This document shows, piece by piece, positions 24,090 through 33,223 of a stretch of 55,674 nt of DNA (positions are counted from its first letter, which is position 1; each line of letters begins with the position of its first letter). The notes under the pieces were generated by a model, which was given only the letters and a program-made list of their open reading frames with translations, made no database searches and was not told where the DNA came from. This stretch comes from Gp7-AA10 sp035636095 (GTDB taxonomy: Bacteria > Acidobacteriota > Thermoanaerobaculia > Gp7-AA8), in the NCBI GenBank assembly GCA_035636095.1, contig DASPZU010000063.1, forward strand, positions 1 to 55,674, written 5' to 3'. Position numbers and translations under genes: made by a program.

Positions 24090-24941
24090 ATGCTGAAACG
24101 GCCGCTGCTTCTCCTTCTGTGCATCTGCGCTTCGAGCGTCGGCGCGGACTTGAAACTGCCTCGTGTCAGCCCGCGCGCAACCATCACCCAGACGGTTGGA
24201 CTGACGGATGTGACCATCACGTACGGTCGTCCCGCGGTCCGAAAGCGGAATATCTGGGGTGAACTGATTCCGTATGGCATGGTTTGGAGGACGGGCGCGG
24301 ACGAGGCCACTACGATCACGTTCACCGACGACGTGACCATCAACGGTCAAAAGCTACTCGCGGGGACGTATAGCCTGCACGCGATCCTGTCCAAGGACGA
24401 ATGGACGCTGATCTTCAACAAAGTCTTTCGGCAGTGGGGAAGCTTCGAGTACGACCCCTCGCAGGATGCGCTCCGCATTCAAGTGAAGCCGCAAGCCTCC
24501 GACTTTACGGAGCTGCTCACGTTCTCCATTCCGCGGGTGACACAAACCTCGGCGGACGTGGTGTTCCAGTGGGAGCGTCTCAAAGTCGCGTTCACATTCG
24601 AAGTGGACACGATCTCGAAGGCGTTGGCGAACGCCCGGGCAGCGGTTGCCAGCGCGAAACCTGATGACTGGAACACGCCGCTGCGAGCCGCAAGCTGGGC
24701 CTTCCAGAACGAGGTCGCGCCGGCCGAGGCGCTGCGGTGGATCGAGCAGTCCATCGCCGCTCGCGAGACGTTCTACAATCTCGCTCTGAAGGCGAAGATG
24801 CTTGCGCGCGCCGGAAAGAACGGCGAGGCGGTGGCCGTTGCCCGGCGGGCGATCGACGCTGCACAATCCGCGGAACCGAAGATCGATCCTGGGGAGCTGG
24901 AGAAGTTGATTGCGTTGTTGGAAAAGAATTCGAGTTCGTAG
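24090..24941 (+). CDS. DUF2911 exported protein with TPR-like C-terminus
   Basis: 283 residues, signal peptide 1-19 (MLKRPLLLLLCICASSVGA). Residues ~20-165 are a DUF2911 domain: VSPRATITQTVGLTDVTITY, GRPAVRKRNIWGELIPYGMV, WRTGADEATTITFTDDVTIN and GTYSLHAILSKDEWTLIFNK. Residues ~170-283 are helical TPR-like repeats (AALRWIEQSIAARETFYNLA). DUF2911 proteins are exported and common in Bacteroidota and Acidobacteriota; their function is unknown. Ends 15 bp before the TPR-CHAT gene, so one operon, headed by regulon motif C. No clear ribosome-binding site. Confidence 0.88.
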   Translation: MLKRPLLLLLCICASSVGADLKLPRVSPRATITQTVGLTDVTITYGRPAVRKRNIWGELIPYGMVWRTGADEATTITFTDDVTINGQKLLAGTYSLHAILSKDEWTLIFNKVFRQWGSFEYDPSQDALRIQVKPQASDFTELLTFSIPRVTQTSADVVFQWERLKVAFTFEVDTISKALANARAAVASAKPDDWNTPLRAASWAFQNEVAPAEALRWIEQSIAARETFYNLALKAKMLARAGKNGEAVAVARRAIDAAQSAEPKIDPGELEKLIALLEKNSSS

Positions 24942-24956
24942 ATCAACCATTCGCCG

Positions 24957-27686
24957 ATGCGCACTCGGCTATCGCTTCTCGCCATCTCTTTCGCAGCGTC
25001 GCTCGCCGCTGTGCCGCTGTTCAGTGCCGCGCCGGCCCTGACGCGCCTGGCCGATCCTTCCACGGAATCCTACGCGATCAACAACCTCGGATTCGTGCAC
25101 GCGCCGCGCAGCGAGGTCGAAAATGCCTTGCGCTTCTTTGCTGCTTCGCTTGCTGCAAAACGCAGCGATGGAGATCTCAACGGGGAAGCGTCGGCGCTCC
25201 ATAGCCTGGGAGTAATCTACGAGTCGCGCGGTGAGAACCGTGAAGCTCTCGATTACCTGCAGCAATCGCTCTCGATCTACCGGCGGCTGGCGAACCGTCG
25301 TGAAGAAGCAATCGTTCTCGACAACCTCGGCGTGGTTCACAGCAGGCTGGCTGAGACCAAGTCCGCCATCGCTGATTTTGAACAGTCTTTGGCTCTCTTC
25401 CGACAGCTCGGCATACGCGAGTTCGAGGCCTCCACGCTGAATAATCTCGGCCAGGCCAACCTCACGGCCGGAGACCGACAGGCGGCGTTGTCACATCTGC
25501 TGCAGTCGTTGAAGATTCGAAGAGCGATCGGTGATCGGCGGGGAGAGGCGCAGACTCTCAACAACCTCGGTGCTCTGTACGATTTGATCGGCGAACCTTC
25601 GCAGGCTCTGGCGTACTTCACCGCCGCTCTCAATGTTCGCCGCAGGGTCGGCGACCACTATGGCGAAGCGCATGTCCTCAACAACATCGGCGTGGTTCAG
25701 ATGTCCCTGGGTCGAGCGATTGAGGCGTCACGCCGATTCAAGGAGACGCTCGAGCTTCTCCGCGCCAGTGGAGATCGTTTCGGAGAGGCAGGGGCGCTGA
25801 ACAATCTCGGCGTTGCGCTGGCGGCGACGGGTCATCCCCGGCCAGCTCTCGAGAACTACGCGGCATCCCTGACACTGCGCCGTTCGATCGGCGACCCGCG
25901 CGGTGAGAGTCTCACTCTCGACAACATCGCCCTGACGCATCTGGAGCTCGGCGCGATTGAGGAAGCGGTTTGCGAACTGCACGAATCGCTCTCCGTCAGC
26001 CGTGAAATCGACGATCTCCGCGGCCAGGCTGTGGCGCTCCACGCGCTTGCCGATGTTGAACGTCAACAAGGGCATCTCCTGGCCGCCCTCGCGCTGATCG
26101 CTGAAGGTGCCGAGATCATCGAATCCATGGGCGACAAGATCCTGAGCGATGATCTGCGGATCAGCTTCAGCGCGTCAGAGCACGATGTTCAGCAGCTCTT
26201 CATCACGATTCTGATGCAACTCCATCGACGGGACCGCACCCGACGCTATGACCTCATGGCGCTGGAAGTCAGTGAGCGTTTTCGCGCGCCGGCGCTGTTG
26301 GGCGCACTGACCGATGCAACCCAGGCGAGATGGCACAAGGCGGACGCCGAGCTTGTGGAGCGCGAGCTCACCTTGCGTCGACGTGTAGGGGCTGCGGCGA
26401 CTTCTTACATGCACCTCCTCGCTGCCGCAGCCGGAAAGGAAGAGCTGGACGCCGCGCACGCCGAGCTTCTGCGCGAAAAAACTGAATACGCAGCGGTCGA
26501 GGGAGAGATCAAGAAACAGTCCGCGCCTGACTTCTGGACCTCGCAGCCGCCGCTGACAGCAGATGAAATCCGCTCGACGATCGTTGACCGCGATTCGGCG
26601 GTCATCGAATACTTCCTCGGCGAACAGCAGAGTTATCTCTGGCTGATTACATCCGAGGCTGTTTGCACCTTTGAGTTGCCGTCAAGAGCACGGATCGAAG
26701 CTGCTGCTCGCCGGATGTATGCGTTGCTCACTGCTCGCAACGCGCATGTTCGTTTCGAGACCGCCGAGGAAAAGGTGGCCAGAGTGGCAGCCGCAGATGC
26801 GGACTACTGGCCGGCCGCCTCCCGATTGAGTGCGATGTTGATTGGACCGATCGCAGCGAAGATCGGAGGAAAGCGGCTCCTCGTCGTGCCCGACGGAGTT
26901 CTTTTCAACGTCCCCTTCTCAGCACTTCCTGATCCGCGCGCCGGATCGGGCGGCGTCCCGCTGGTGGTGGATCACGAGATCATCGTCCTTCCTTCGGCGT
27001 CAACTCTCGCTCGCCTCCGAAGCGAGATTGCCGGCCGCGCGCCGGGACGCAAGCTGGTCGCCGTCATCGCCGATCCGGTTTACTCCAAGGAAGAATCGAG
27101 TACCTTTCCGCGATTGCGGTTTGCACGCGAAGAGGCCAGCGGCATCCTCGAGCTCGTTCCGCGGGCGGCCGGCCGAGGAGCACTCGGCTTCCAGGCATCG
27201 CGCACACGCGTGTTGCGAGATGACCTGCGCGACTACCGCTACATTCATTTCGCGACGCACGCCTATGTGGATGACACGAATCCGGAGCTGTCTGCTATGG
27301 TTCTGTCACTGATTGATGAGCAGGGACGGACACAGGATGGATTCCTTCGCCTCTCCGACGTCATCCATCTGAAACTGTCCGCCGAGATGGTCGTGCTCAG
27401 CGGATGTCGAACCGGCCTAGGGCGGCAGGTCGGAAGCGAAGGCGTGATCGGTTTAGCGCGAGGATTCTTCTATGCCGGAGCGGCGAGAGTAGTCGTGAGC
27501 CTGTGGGACGTCAATGATCGGGCCACGGCCGAGCTGATGAAGGAATTCTACCGGCCGATCCTTGGCAAGCAGCGACTTTCGCCCGCCACCGCTCTTCGCG
27601 CGGCTCAAATCTCGATGTGGAAGCAATCGCGGTGGCGCGCGCCATACTACTGGGCTTCATTCGTGATCAGCGGCGAGCCGCGCTGA
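24957..27686 (+). CDS. Exported TPR-CHAT protease-like protein
   Basis: 909 residues. Signal peptide about 1-24 (LSLLAISFAASLAAVPLFSA), so the protein is periplasmic or secreted. About nine 40-residue TPRs of the NLG type at ~38-400 (ALHSLGVIYESRGENREALD, TLNNLGALYDLIGEPSQALA and so on), a helical linker, then a CHAT caspase-like domain at ~600-905. Catalytic dyad: His768 in YIHFATHA and Cys817 in VVLSGCRTGLG, followed by ARGFFYAGAARVVVSLWDVN. Both residues are intact, so peptidase activity is expected. Cytoplasmic TPR-CHAT proteins are immune effectors, but an exported one points to envelope proteolysis. Its 3' end overlaps by 20 bp the 3' end of the opposing membrane-protein gene. Confidence 0.93.
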   Translation: MRTRLSLLAISFAASLAAVPLFSAAPALTRLADPSTESYAINNLGFVHAPRSEVENALRFFAASLAAKRSDGDLNGEASALHSLGVIYESRGENREALDYLQQSLSIYRRLANRREEAIVLDNLGVVHSRLAETKSAIADFEQSLALFRQLGIREFEASTLNNLGQANLTAGDRQAALSHLLQSLKIRRAIGDRRGEAQTLNNLGALYDLIGEPSQALAYFTAALNVRRRVGDHYGEAHVLNNIGVVQMSLGRAIEASRRFKETLELLRASGDRFGEAGALNNLGVALAATGHPRPALENYAASLTLRRSIGDPRGESLTLDNIALTHLELGAIEEAVCELHESLSVSREIDDLRGQAVALHALADVERQQGHLLAALALIAEGAEIIESMGDKILSDDLRISFSASEHDVQQLFITILMQLHRRDRTRRYDLMALEVSERFRAPALLGALTDATQARWHKADAELVERELTLRRRVGAAATSYMHLLAAAAGKEELDAAHAELLREKTEYAAVEGEIKKQSAPDFWTSQPPLTADEIRSTIVDRDSAVIEYFLGEQQSYLWLITSEAVCTFELPSRARIEAAARRMYALLTARNAHVRFETAEEKVARVAAADADYWPAASRLSAMLIGPIAAKIGGKRLLVVPDGVLFNVPFSALPDPRAGSGGVPLVVDHEIIVLPSASTLARLRSEIAGRAPGRKLVAVIADPVYSKEESSTFPRLRFAREEASGILELVPRAAGRGALGFQASRTRVLRDDLRDYRYIHFATHAYVDDTNPELSAMVLSLIDEQGRTQDGFLRLSDVIHLKLSAEMVVLSGCRTGLGRQVGSEGVIGLARGFFYAGAARVVVSLWDVNDRATAELMKEFYRPILGKQRLSPATALRAAQISMWKQSRWRAPYYWASFVISGEPR

Positions 27687-29424
27687 GATCGTCGATGACC
27701 TGTTTGGCAATCGCCGCCGCGGTCCGCCCTCGGTACGTTCGCTTCGCGCCGTCTTCCGGCCAGAGCACTCTGCCGTTGACGTCGACGAGTTTCGCATCGA
27801 CCGTTAGATTGCCGTCCGCGCTTTCGTGGATGAAAAGTTTGAGCGCGCTGCTCGCATTTTCGGCTTCGACAATCGGGATGCCAGCAGCAATCGCTTTCCG
27901 CAAGGCACCGGCGCTCTCGGTATCACCCGCGACGTCGAGATAAATCGCCGACACGCTCGCAACCGAGCTTTCCCGATCGCCGAGATGCGCAGCTCGAGTT
28001 CTGTCGTACTCCGCCACCGTCTCCACAGCCGCACTTGGCGCGGCCGGCTGTCTCGATGTTGCCGTCACGACGGCAGACACAGGTGCCCGGCGATGAGGAA
28101 CGACGTTTTGTCGATCGACGACCAGCCATGCCGAGAGGGCAACCACAGTGGCTGTACCCATCACCCATGCGAGCGCTCTCTGGCGGCCCGTCAGCCACTC
28201 GAGCATACGACGCGCGCGAACGGCATGGCATTGAACATCGATTGAGGCTCCCGACTCGCTTGCGCTCACCCGAAGTCGCAGGCGATCGCCGCTTTCCAGA
28301 GTTCGCGCGGCGTCACAGGACATTAGTCGGTCGCCGCGGTATGGCAAGAGGAAGAGAGCCAGGACGGTCTCGGCCTGGCCATACCCGCTGCGGACCTCGA
28401 TCACTTCTGCGCCGCAATCGATTTCGAAATGCGCGCTGGCGCGCTGTCGCAATTCGAGCCGTGCGCGGTCGACGCCGTCCGCGACGATCCGCACGACCTG
28501 GGATGACATCTGCTGACGCCTCGAGACGCCGCCGGCAAGGCGGGCGCGAATCTCCTGGACGTCAGGCGGAAGCAGGCGCGAATTGCCGTCATCGCCGGGC
28601 CTGCTGTCGTCTCCATGATCTTCGGCGACCGCGAAGACCGGGACGTCGAGACGACAATCCGGAGGAGTGAGCCCGAGGAATCGGATCAGGGACTCGAAGC
28701 AAGGGGGGTGAAGAATCGCATGCATCCGTTTAATCTCCTCTTCGTCCTCCAGGTCGATCGCCCTGGGACTGGCCGATGGCGCGAATCCGGCGACCGGACA
28801 TGGGGTTTTCCAGGGGGTGAACATTTCGAGGGACTGCCTGACACGATCGATGTAGCGAGAGGGAGACCTGACGGAAGCGAATCGCTCTTCTCCATGGGCC
28901 GCGCGGCAGATCCGAAGAGAGTCTCCAAAGCGATCGATGAGCTCGCGCATCAGAATCGATTTTCTGGAGCGGTAGTAGCAGTCGTCGCGTCCGCGCTCAG
29001 GATCCTGGACGAGGTCGTACATCCGCATCGCTTCGGCGGTGGTGTAGTTGTGGAGAATGCGGCCGACTCCGAGAGCAACATAGAACGAGTTCCGCTTCAG
29101 CGTGATCCGCACCAGGTGTTTGATGAATCGCACCACCATGGCGCGCTGGTCGAGCGGCACGTCATTGCGCGATTCGGTTTGGCGCTCGTACTTTTCCGAG
29201 GTCACGTAAATGAGCCGTTGAAAAAGATGCAACCTGCTGAGCGAGACTTTTGTCACTCGCTTGGGGTGGTAATAGAGCCGTTTGTCCTGCGCCACCATCG
29301 CCACATCGAGCTTCTCCGCCGCCTCGGTCACCACGTCGATGGCTGTCGGCTTGTCGCCATGAATGAAATAGGCGAGCTCGAAGCCTCTCCGGATCACATC
29401 ATCGATGAGAGGACTGTTAGGCAT
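27667..29424 (-). CDS. Single-pass membrane protein with cytoplasmic helical N-terminus; putative regulator
   Basis: 585 residues from ATG 29424 (a GTG at 29442 would add six). N-terminal ~1-190 is all-helical and conserved-looking: LIDDVIRRGFELAYFIHGDK, PTAIDVVTEAAEKLDVAMVA, and AMVVRFIKHLVRITLKRNSF. The pattern resembles sigma-70 region 2 helices (A...D..AidVvtEa) but is too diverged to assign. A middle beta-rich region (~280-415) precedes one TM helix, RALAWVMGTATVVALSAWLV (~422-441). A periplasmic tail includes SAIYLDVAGDTESAGALRKA and KLVDVNGRVLWPEDGAKRTY. This topology fits a membrane sensor or regulator. Faces the TPR-CHAT operon tail-to-tail with a 20-bp overlap and has motif D at its own promoter. 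Confidence 0.7.
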   Translation of the reverse strand: MPNSPLIDDVIRRGFELAYFIHGDKPTAIDVVTEAAEKLDVAMVAQDKRLYYHPKRVTKVSLSRLHLFQRLIYVTSEKYERQTESRNDVPLDQRAMVVRFIKHLVRITLKRNSFYVALGVGRILHNYTTAEAMRMYDLVQDPERGRDDCYYRSRKSILMRELIDRFGDSLRICRAAHGEERFASVRSPSRYIDRVRQSLEMFTPWKTPCPVAGFAPSASPRAIDLEDEEEIKRMHAILHPPCFESLIRFLGLTPPDCRLDVPVFAVAEDHGDDSRPGDDGNSRLLPPDVQEIRARLAGGVSRRQQMSSQVVRIVADGVDRARLELRQRASAHFEIDCGAEVIEVRSGYGQAETVLALFLLPYRGDRLMSCDAARTLESGDRLRLRVSASESGASIDVQCHAVRARRMLEWLTGRQRALAWVMGTATVVALSAWLVVDRQNVVPHRRAPVSAVVTATSRQPAAPSAAVETVAEYDRTRAAHLGDRESSVASVSAIYLDVAGDTESAGALRKAIAAGIPIVEAENASSALKLFIHESADGNLTVDAKLVDVNGRVLWPEDGAKRTYRGRTAAAIAKQVIDDLSAARR

Positions 29425-29472
29425 ACGGTCTCGGTGGCTCACCAGAGTCTATCGAGAGTGAGCCCCTGGTAG

Positions 29473-29492
29473 CGTGAGACTTTCGGAATTCC
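29473..29492 (-). promoter_or_regulatory. Regulon motif, copy D (minus strand)
   Basis: Read on the minus strand: GGAATTCCGAAAGTCTCACG. It points to the membrane regulator gene, ending 48 bp before the ATG at 29424. It matches copy C at 18 of 20 positions and copy B at 16 of 20. A TAGACT/GATAGA stretch 20-25 bp beyond is a possible -10. Confidence 0.65.
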
Positions 29493-29495
29493 ACT

Positions 29496-29524
29496 TTGCG
29501 CGGTGATCGACACCGACCTATATC
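29496..29524 (+). promoter_or_regulatory. Possible promoter of the small Cys-rich gene
   Basis: TTGCGC (29496-29501), 17-bp spacer, TATATC (29519-29524). The expected start of transcription is about 20 bp before the ATG at 29553. It abuts motif D, so the two divergent promoters may be co-regulated. By-eye assignment. Confidence 0.4.
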
Positions 29525-29552
29525 GACTCAAGCGACAACGAAAGGACATCTC

Positions 29553-29900
29553 ATGCGACTCTGTCACTGTCTCGCTCTATCGGCCTTCGTCGCCACCCTG
29601 TCCGCCGAGCCTGTGTCCGCACAGCAGATCAGCATCCAACAAACCGTTGACGTCATGGATCAGCAAGAGGCGATCGCTTGCGCCATGGACTCCGATCCAC
29701 AGGTCTTATCTCTACAGCCGTTAGACATGGATTGCGACCTGGTCTGCTACGGCATCGACGTTTGCCGTGAGGTTCCGGAGTGCACCACCGATATGGACTG
29801 CACGCCTGACGGCTGCACGGAAAGGCAATCGTGCAGAATCGGTCTTCGGTGCGGCTGGGAAGAGGTGTGTCGGACGGAGTGCCATTTCACTCGCGCTTGA
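29553..29900 (+). CDS. Exported 11-cysteine small protein
   Basis: 115 residues, signal peptide about 1-23 (MRLCHCLALSAFVATLSAEP to SAQQ). The mature part is acidic with 11 Cys (MDCDLVCYGIDVCREVPECT, TDMDCTPDGCTERQSC, CGWEEVCRTEC). No fold recognised. The start at 29553 is chosen for AAAGGA at 29541-29546 and the signal peptide; a longer frame from 29496 lacks both. Resembles in composition, not in sequence, the 18-Cys protein at 18046, and lies divergently from the regulator that carries motif D. A likely client of the DsbA-like protein (inference). Confidence 0.75.
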   Translation: MRLCHCLALSAFVATLSAEPVSAQQISIQQTVDVMDQQEAIACAMDSDPQVLSLQPLDMDCDLVCYGIDVCREVPECTTDMDCTPDGCTERQSCRIGLRCGWEEVCRTECHFTRA

Positions 29901-29938
29901 CCCCATCCTAAGCGCTGGCACCGTATCATCGCGGCGCG

Positions 29939-30763
29939 ATGACATACGCGCTGGCCGTACTCTCCTCCATCACGTATGGCGCCGCCGATTTTCTGGGCGG
30001 GCTGGCCACCAAGCGGTCGCCGCTTTTCTCGGTCGTCATCTTTTCACAGCTGTCGGGACTCGTTCTGGTACTGCTGGCGCTTCCCGCTCTTCCGCGATCT
30101 TCGCCCACCGCGATCGACTTCGAGTGGGGGGCGGCCGCCGGACTCGCAGGGGGCATCGGCGTCGCACTGCTCTATCGCGCGCTGGCAATCGGAGTGATGA
30201 GCGTGGTGGCGCCGGTGACCGCGGTGTGCGCGGTGATCATTCCGGTCATGGTCGGAGTCGGTCTGGGCGAGCGGCCGGCAACCCGGGCGATGCTGGGAAT
30301 CGTGATCGCGATCGTTGCCATCATTCTGGTGAGCCAGACCGGCCAGGAGCGCGCCACGACCGGCGTGCGGATCGCGATCGCTTCCGGCATTGCCATCGGC
30401 ATCTTCCTCGTTTTCCTCGGGCGCACCGGAACATCGGCGGGTCTGTGGCCGCTGATCGCCGCGCGCGTCGTTTCGGTGTCATTCTTTACGATTGCGGGCC
30501 TGATCGCGCGCGAAAAGCCCATCCCGAGGCGCGAGTCGATGACGATGGTCATCAGCGGCGGTGCCGTCGACATGATCGCCAACATTCTCTATCTCATCGC
30601 AGTCCGCACCGGGCTGTTGAGCATCGTCGCGACGCTGACCTCGCTCTATCCGACCAGCACCATCATCCTCGCCCGCATCGTTCTGCACGAGCGCCTGCGC
30701 GCGCTGCAGCAGATCGGCGTCGCGTGCGCGGCGGTCGCGATCGTGTTGATCGTCACGGCGTGA
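29939..30763 (+). CDS. EamA/DMT-family transporter
   Basis: 274 residues, about ten TM helices in two five-helix halves, the drug/metabolite transporter pattern. Typical features: YGAADFLGGLATKRSPL near the N-terminus, LLYRALAIGVMSVVAPVTAV at the end of half one, and the conserved end of half two, TGLLSIVATLTSLYPTSTII followed by LARIVLHERLRALQQIGVAC. Inner membrane permease for small metabolites; substrate not predictable. The 3' end overlaps by 11 bp the end of the opposing Ig-like gene. Confidence 0.92.
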   Translation: MTYALAVLSSITYGAADFLGGLATKRSPLFSVVIFSQLSGLVLVLLALPALPRSSPTAIDFEWGAAAGLAGGIGVALLYRALAIGVMSVVAPVTAVCAVIIPVMVGVGLGERPATRAMLGIVIAIVAIILVSQTGQERATTGVRIAIASGIAIGIFLVFLGRTGTSAGLWPLIAARVVSVSFFTIAGLIAREKPIPRRESMTMVISGGAVDMIANILYLIAVRTGLLSIVATLTSLYPTSTIILARIVLHERLRALQQIGVACAAVAIVLIVTA

Positions 30764-32071
30764 GAGTCAGGGTCTTCTGGTACGACGCGTAGCCGTATCC
30801 GACATTGCCGTATACGGTAATTGTGACTGTTTGCGTGCTCGGCACAGCGGCAGTGGTCATCATGAATGGCACCGAGCTCGCGCCCTGCGGTGTCGTGACG
30901 CTCGTCGGAACCTGTGCGAGCGCGGTGTTGCTGCTCGAGAGCTGGTGACTGTTTGGGCAGGTTGCGGGTGGACCCGCTGCGCCGTTGAACACGAGTTTGG
31001 CCTGAACAGCAGTGCCACCCTTCACACTCGAGGGGAAGACGAGCGTGTTCTGAGTGATGAGCGGCTCGCGTAAGAGGATTCGTGCGCTTTTTCCCGAGAC
31101 GTAGTAGAAGTACTCGCCCATCCCGGGTGAAGTCGAGACTGTAAATGTCCCGGAGGCGGAGCCGCCAGGAACCACGACATTAGCAGGCGCCGTCGGCGCC
31201 GGTCCGCAACCGTGACTCGATGCTGAAAGCGTGAGCGGAATCGTTGCGCCGTCGGCCGGCGCCGCAGCGGTCAGGGTGATCGTGCCGGTTGTCGATTGTC
31301 CTCCGATCGGAGAGTCGGGGCTGAAGGACAACGCCGCCACCGCCGGCGGCACCAGCGTCAGGGTGGCCATCTTTGAATTCAAAGTTCCATAGGCAGCCGT
31401 GATCTGGACCGTCGTCTGCGCCTGTACTCCTTTCGTCCCAGCTGAAAAAGACACCGTAGTCGATCCAGCCGGCACCGTCACTGTCGAAGGGAACGAAACG
31501 GGAGAACCGGACTGCGAGACCATTTCCGCCCCGGCGCGATTCGAATCAGGTTTGGGCGTGGAGAGCGATATCGATAATCCGGCCGCGGGCGCTGGTCCAG
31601 TCATGGTGATTTGTCCTGTCGCGGCTGTTCCGCCGGGCACGGTGGCGGGATTGAAAGACAGCATACGAGTGCGGGCGGGCGGACGGTCAGCTTCACGCTC
31701 ATCGCCGGCAGCGTTCCGGCTTGCGCCGATATATCGGCGGTCGGCGCATCGGTCACCACGTTTGGATTTACCGATATCGGAAAAGTCTGCACGACGAAAA
31801 TCGCAGATGTGGATCCCGGCTGCACGACCACATTCGCCGGAACGGTAGCGATGGCAGTGTTGCTGCTTTGAAATCTCACAGTGACGCCGGATGGTCCCGC
31901 AGCTTCCGCGATCGTGACTGTGCCGTTCGCAGTCGCGCCGCCGACCACGCTGAGAGGCGTCACTGCGAAGCTCTTGATTTGCACCAACACAACGCGCGGA
32001 ACCTGTTTCGTGAGTTGATCGGCATCACTTACCGTTGCAATTGCGCAAAGACAAAAGACCGTCAATGCCAA
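30753..32071 (-). CDS. Exported Ig-like repeat protein, frameshifted
   Basis: Two overlapping frames on the minus strand make one protein of about 440 residues. The first (32071 to about 31665) has a signal-like leader (LTVFCLCAIATVSDA) and repeat 1 (SFAVTPLSVVGGATANGTVT...LTVRPPAL). The second (from about 31664) continues with repeat 2 (LSFNPATVPGGTAATGQITM) and repeat 3 (LSFSPDSPIGGQSTTGTITL), then a diverged fourth. The junction PPAL/MLSFNPA matches the next repeat boundary PPAVAALSFSPD, so one base is missing near 31665. Each ~100-residue unit is an Ig-like beta sandwich of bacterial surface proteins. Start uncertain: TTG at 32071; AGGAGG at 32091-32096 lies 20 bp before it, hinting at a lost start. 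Confidence 0.7.
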
Positions 32072-32159
32072 CCGTGGCGTTTTTGGAGTCCTCCTGTCGC
32101 TGTGTTCCCGATCGCGAGGAATCGTTACGTTATGGGGTAGTTGTGAGGTTTTGGTGGAA

Positions 32160-32807
32160 TCAGCCGACTTTCCGCAACGTGAAGATCGCCGCGAACATGA
32201 CCATCAACGGCAGCGCGATGGTGATGACGACGTTGACGAACCCCTTCTGCGTCGAGAACCGTTGCGCTTCCGCGACCGTGAAGCTCCCCAGGACCACGCA
32301 CCACAGCTCGAACAGGAGTTGAAAGCCAAGGAAGAGGATGATGATCGAGCAGCCGCCGTGTGAGAGGAAGTCGATGACGACCTTGCGCACGTTGATCTCG
32401 GGTACGATCGGTGAGCGGGTTGCCAGGATGACGAGCGGAACACGGTAGATGGGAGACCAGATGACCGGCACCATCGCCCACGCGAGGCCCGCGCGAACGT
32501 CACCGACCGTTCCCGTTCCGCCCATCATCCGGCCGATCGGCGTCGCGATCCACGAAAGGATGTAGAGGGCGATCACCCATGTCGCCGCCGTCAGGACGAT
32601 GATGAGAGCGATGATCGCGATGGTCGGAAGGACCTTGATGTTTGGAACAGCGTCCGCCAGGTTCCGCGCGTCGAGCTGATTGGCCGACGCGCAGACAGCC
32701 GCCAGGAACACGATTCCCGGAGCCCACCGGTCCGGTTGATCGAGGATCCGCCGCATCGTCTCGCGCGGCCGATAGAGGATGGTAACGAGATCTTTGAGGC
32801 GCTCCAC
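32160..32807 (-). CDS. YIP1-family membrane protein
   Basis: 215 residues. Typical Yip1 layout: short cytoplasmic N-terminus with MERLKDLVTILYRPRETMRR (the P-x-x-T-M/F pattern), then five TM helices (about 27-42, 58-85, 104-130, 147-172 and 185-208) and a polar GGTGTVGDVRAGLAWAMVPV segment between them. Bacterial Yip1 proteins are poorly understood integral membrane proteins. Last gene of the minus-strand PhnB-like/VOC/DoxX group, 32 bp after DoxX; may be co-transcribed. Confidence 0.85.
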   Translation of the reverse strand: MERLKDLVTILYRPRETMRRILDQPDRWAPGIVFLAAVCASANQLDARNLADAVPNIKVLPTIAIIALIIVLTAATWVIALYILSWIATPIGRMMGGTGTVGDVRAGLAWAMVPVIWSPIYRVPLVILATRSPIVPEINVRKVVIDFLSHGGCSIIILFLGFQLLFELWCVVLGSFTVAEAQRFSTQKGFVNVVITIALPLMVMFAAIFTLRKVG

Positions 32808-32839
32808 CTCACAAATTTACGCGTAAACCGTGCGCGTTG

Positions 32840-33223
32840 TTATCTCCGCAGAGGAACCAGCGTGCGCAGCCGCGGCTCGCGAAGATACATCGCGATCCAG
32901 ACCAGGACGCCGAAGACGATCGGGAAATAGAAGGGCTGACCGAGGCGAACGTGCGTCGCGGTGGCGCCGCCGAAATACGCCGTCAACAGGATCGCGCCGA
33001 AGATGGACGTCTGCGGAATGGCGTAAAGGATCGTGCAGACGAGCTCCACGATTCCGAGCGGCACGACCAGGCTCTCGGCGTAACCGGCTTCGACGGTGCC
33101 CTTGACGTACACCGCCATTCTGGCGACTTTTGCGCCGCCGTCGAAAAGCATGAAGAGGATGATCAAGGTGCTGATGATGCGACCGGTCCACAAAGCTGCT
33201 TTTGAGTTCATGCGTTCATCCAT
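32840..33223 (-). CDS. DoxX-family membrane protein
   Basis: 127 residues, four TM helices: WTGRIISTLIILFMLFDGGA, VVPLGIVELVCTILYAIPQT, IFGAILLTAYFGGATATHVR and IVFGVLVWIAMYLREPRLRT. The GGAK..R and AYFGGATATH patterns are diagnostic of DoxX-like proteins. Overlaps the VOC gene by 8 bp (33216-33223), which implies translational coupling. Usually linked to membrane redox or as a small accessory permease; role here unknown. Confidence 0.9.
   Translation of the reverse strand: MDERMNSKAALWTGRIISTLIILFMLFDGGAKVARMAVYVKGTVEAGYAESLVVPLGIVELVCTILYAIPQTSIFGAILLTAYFGGATATHVRLGQPFYFPIVFGVLVWIAMYLREPRLRTLVPLRR

Noticed and set aside
24957..27686. TPR-CHAT as part of a type III-E CRISPR or cytoplasmic immune system
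   Set aside because: The protein has a signal peptide, and no Cas gene, CRISPR array or gasdermin-like gene is present in the window.
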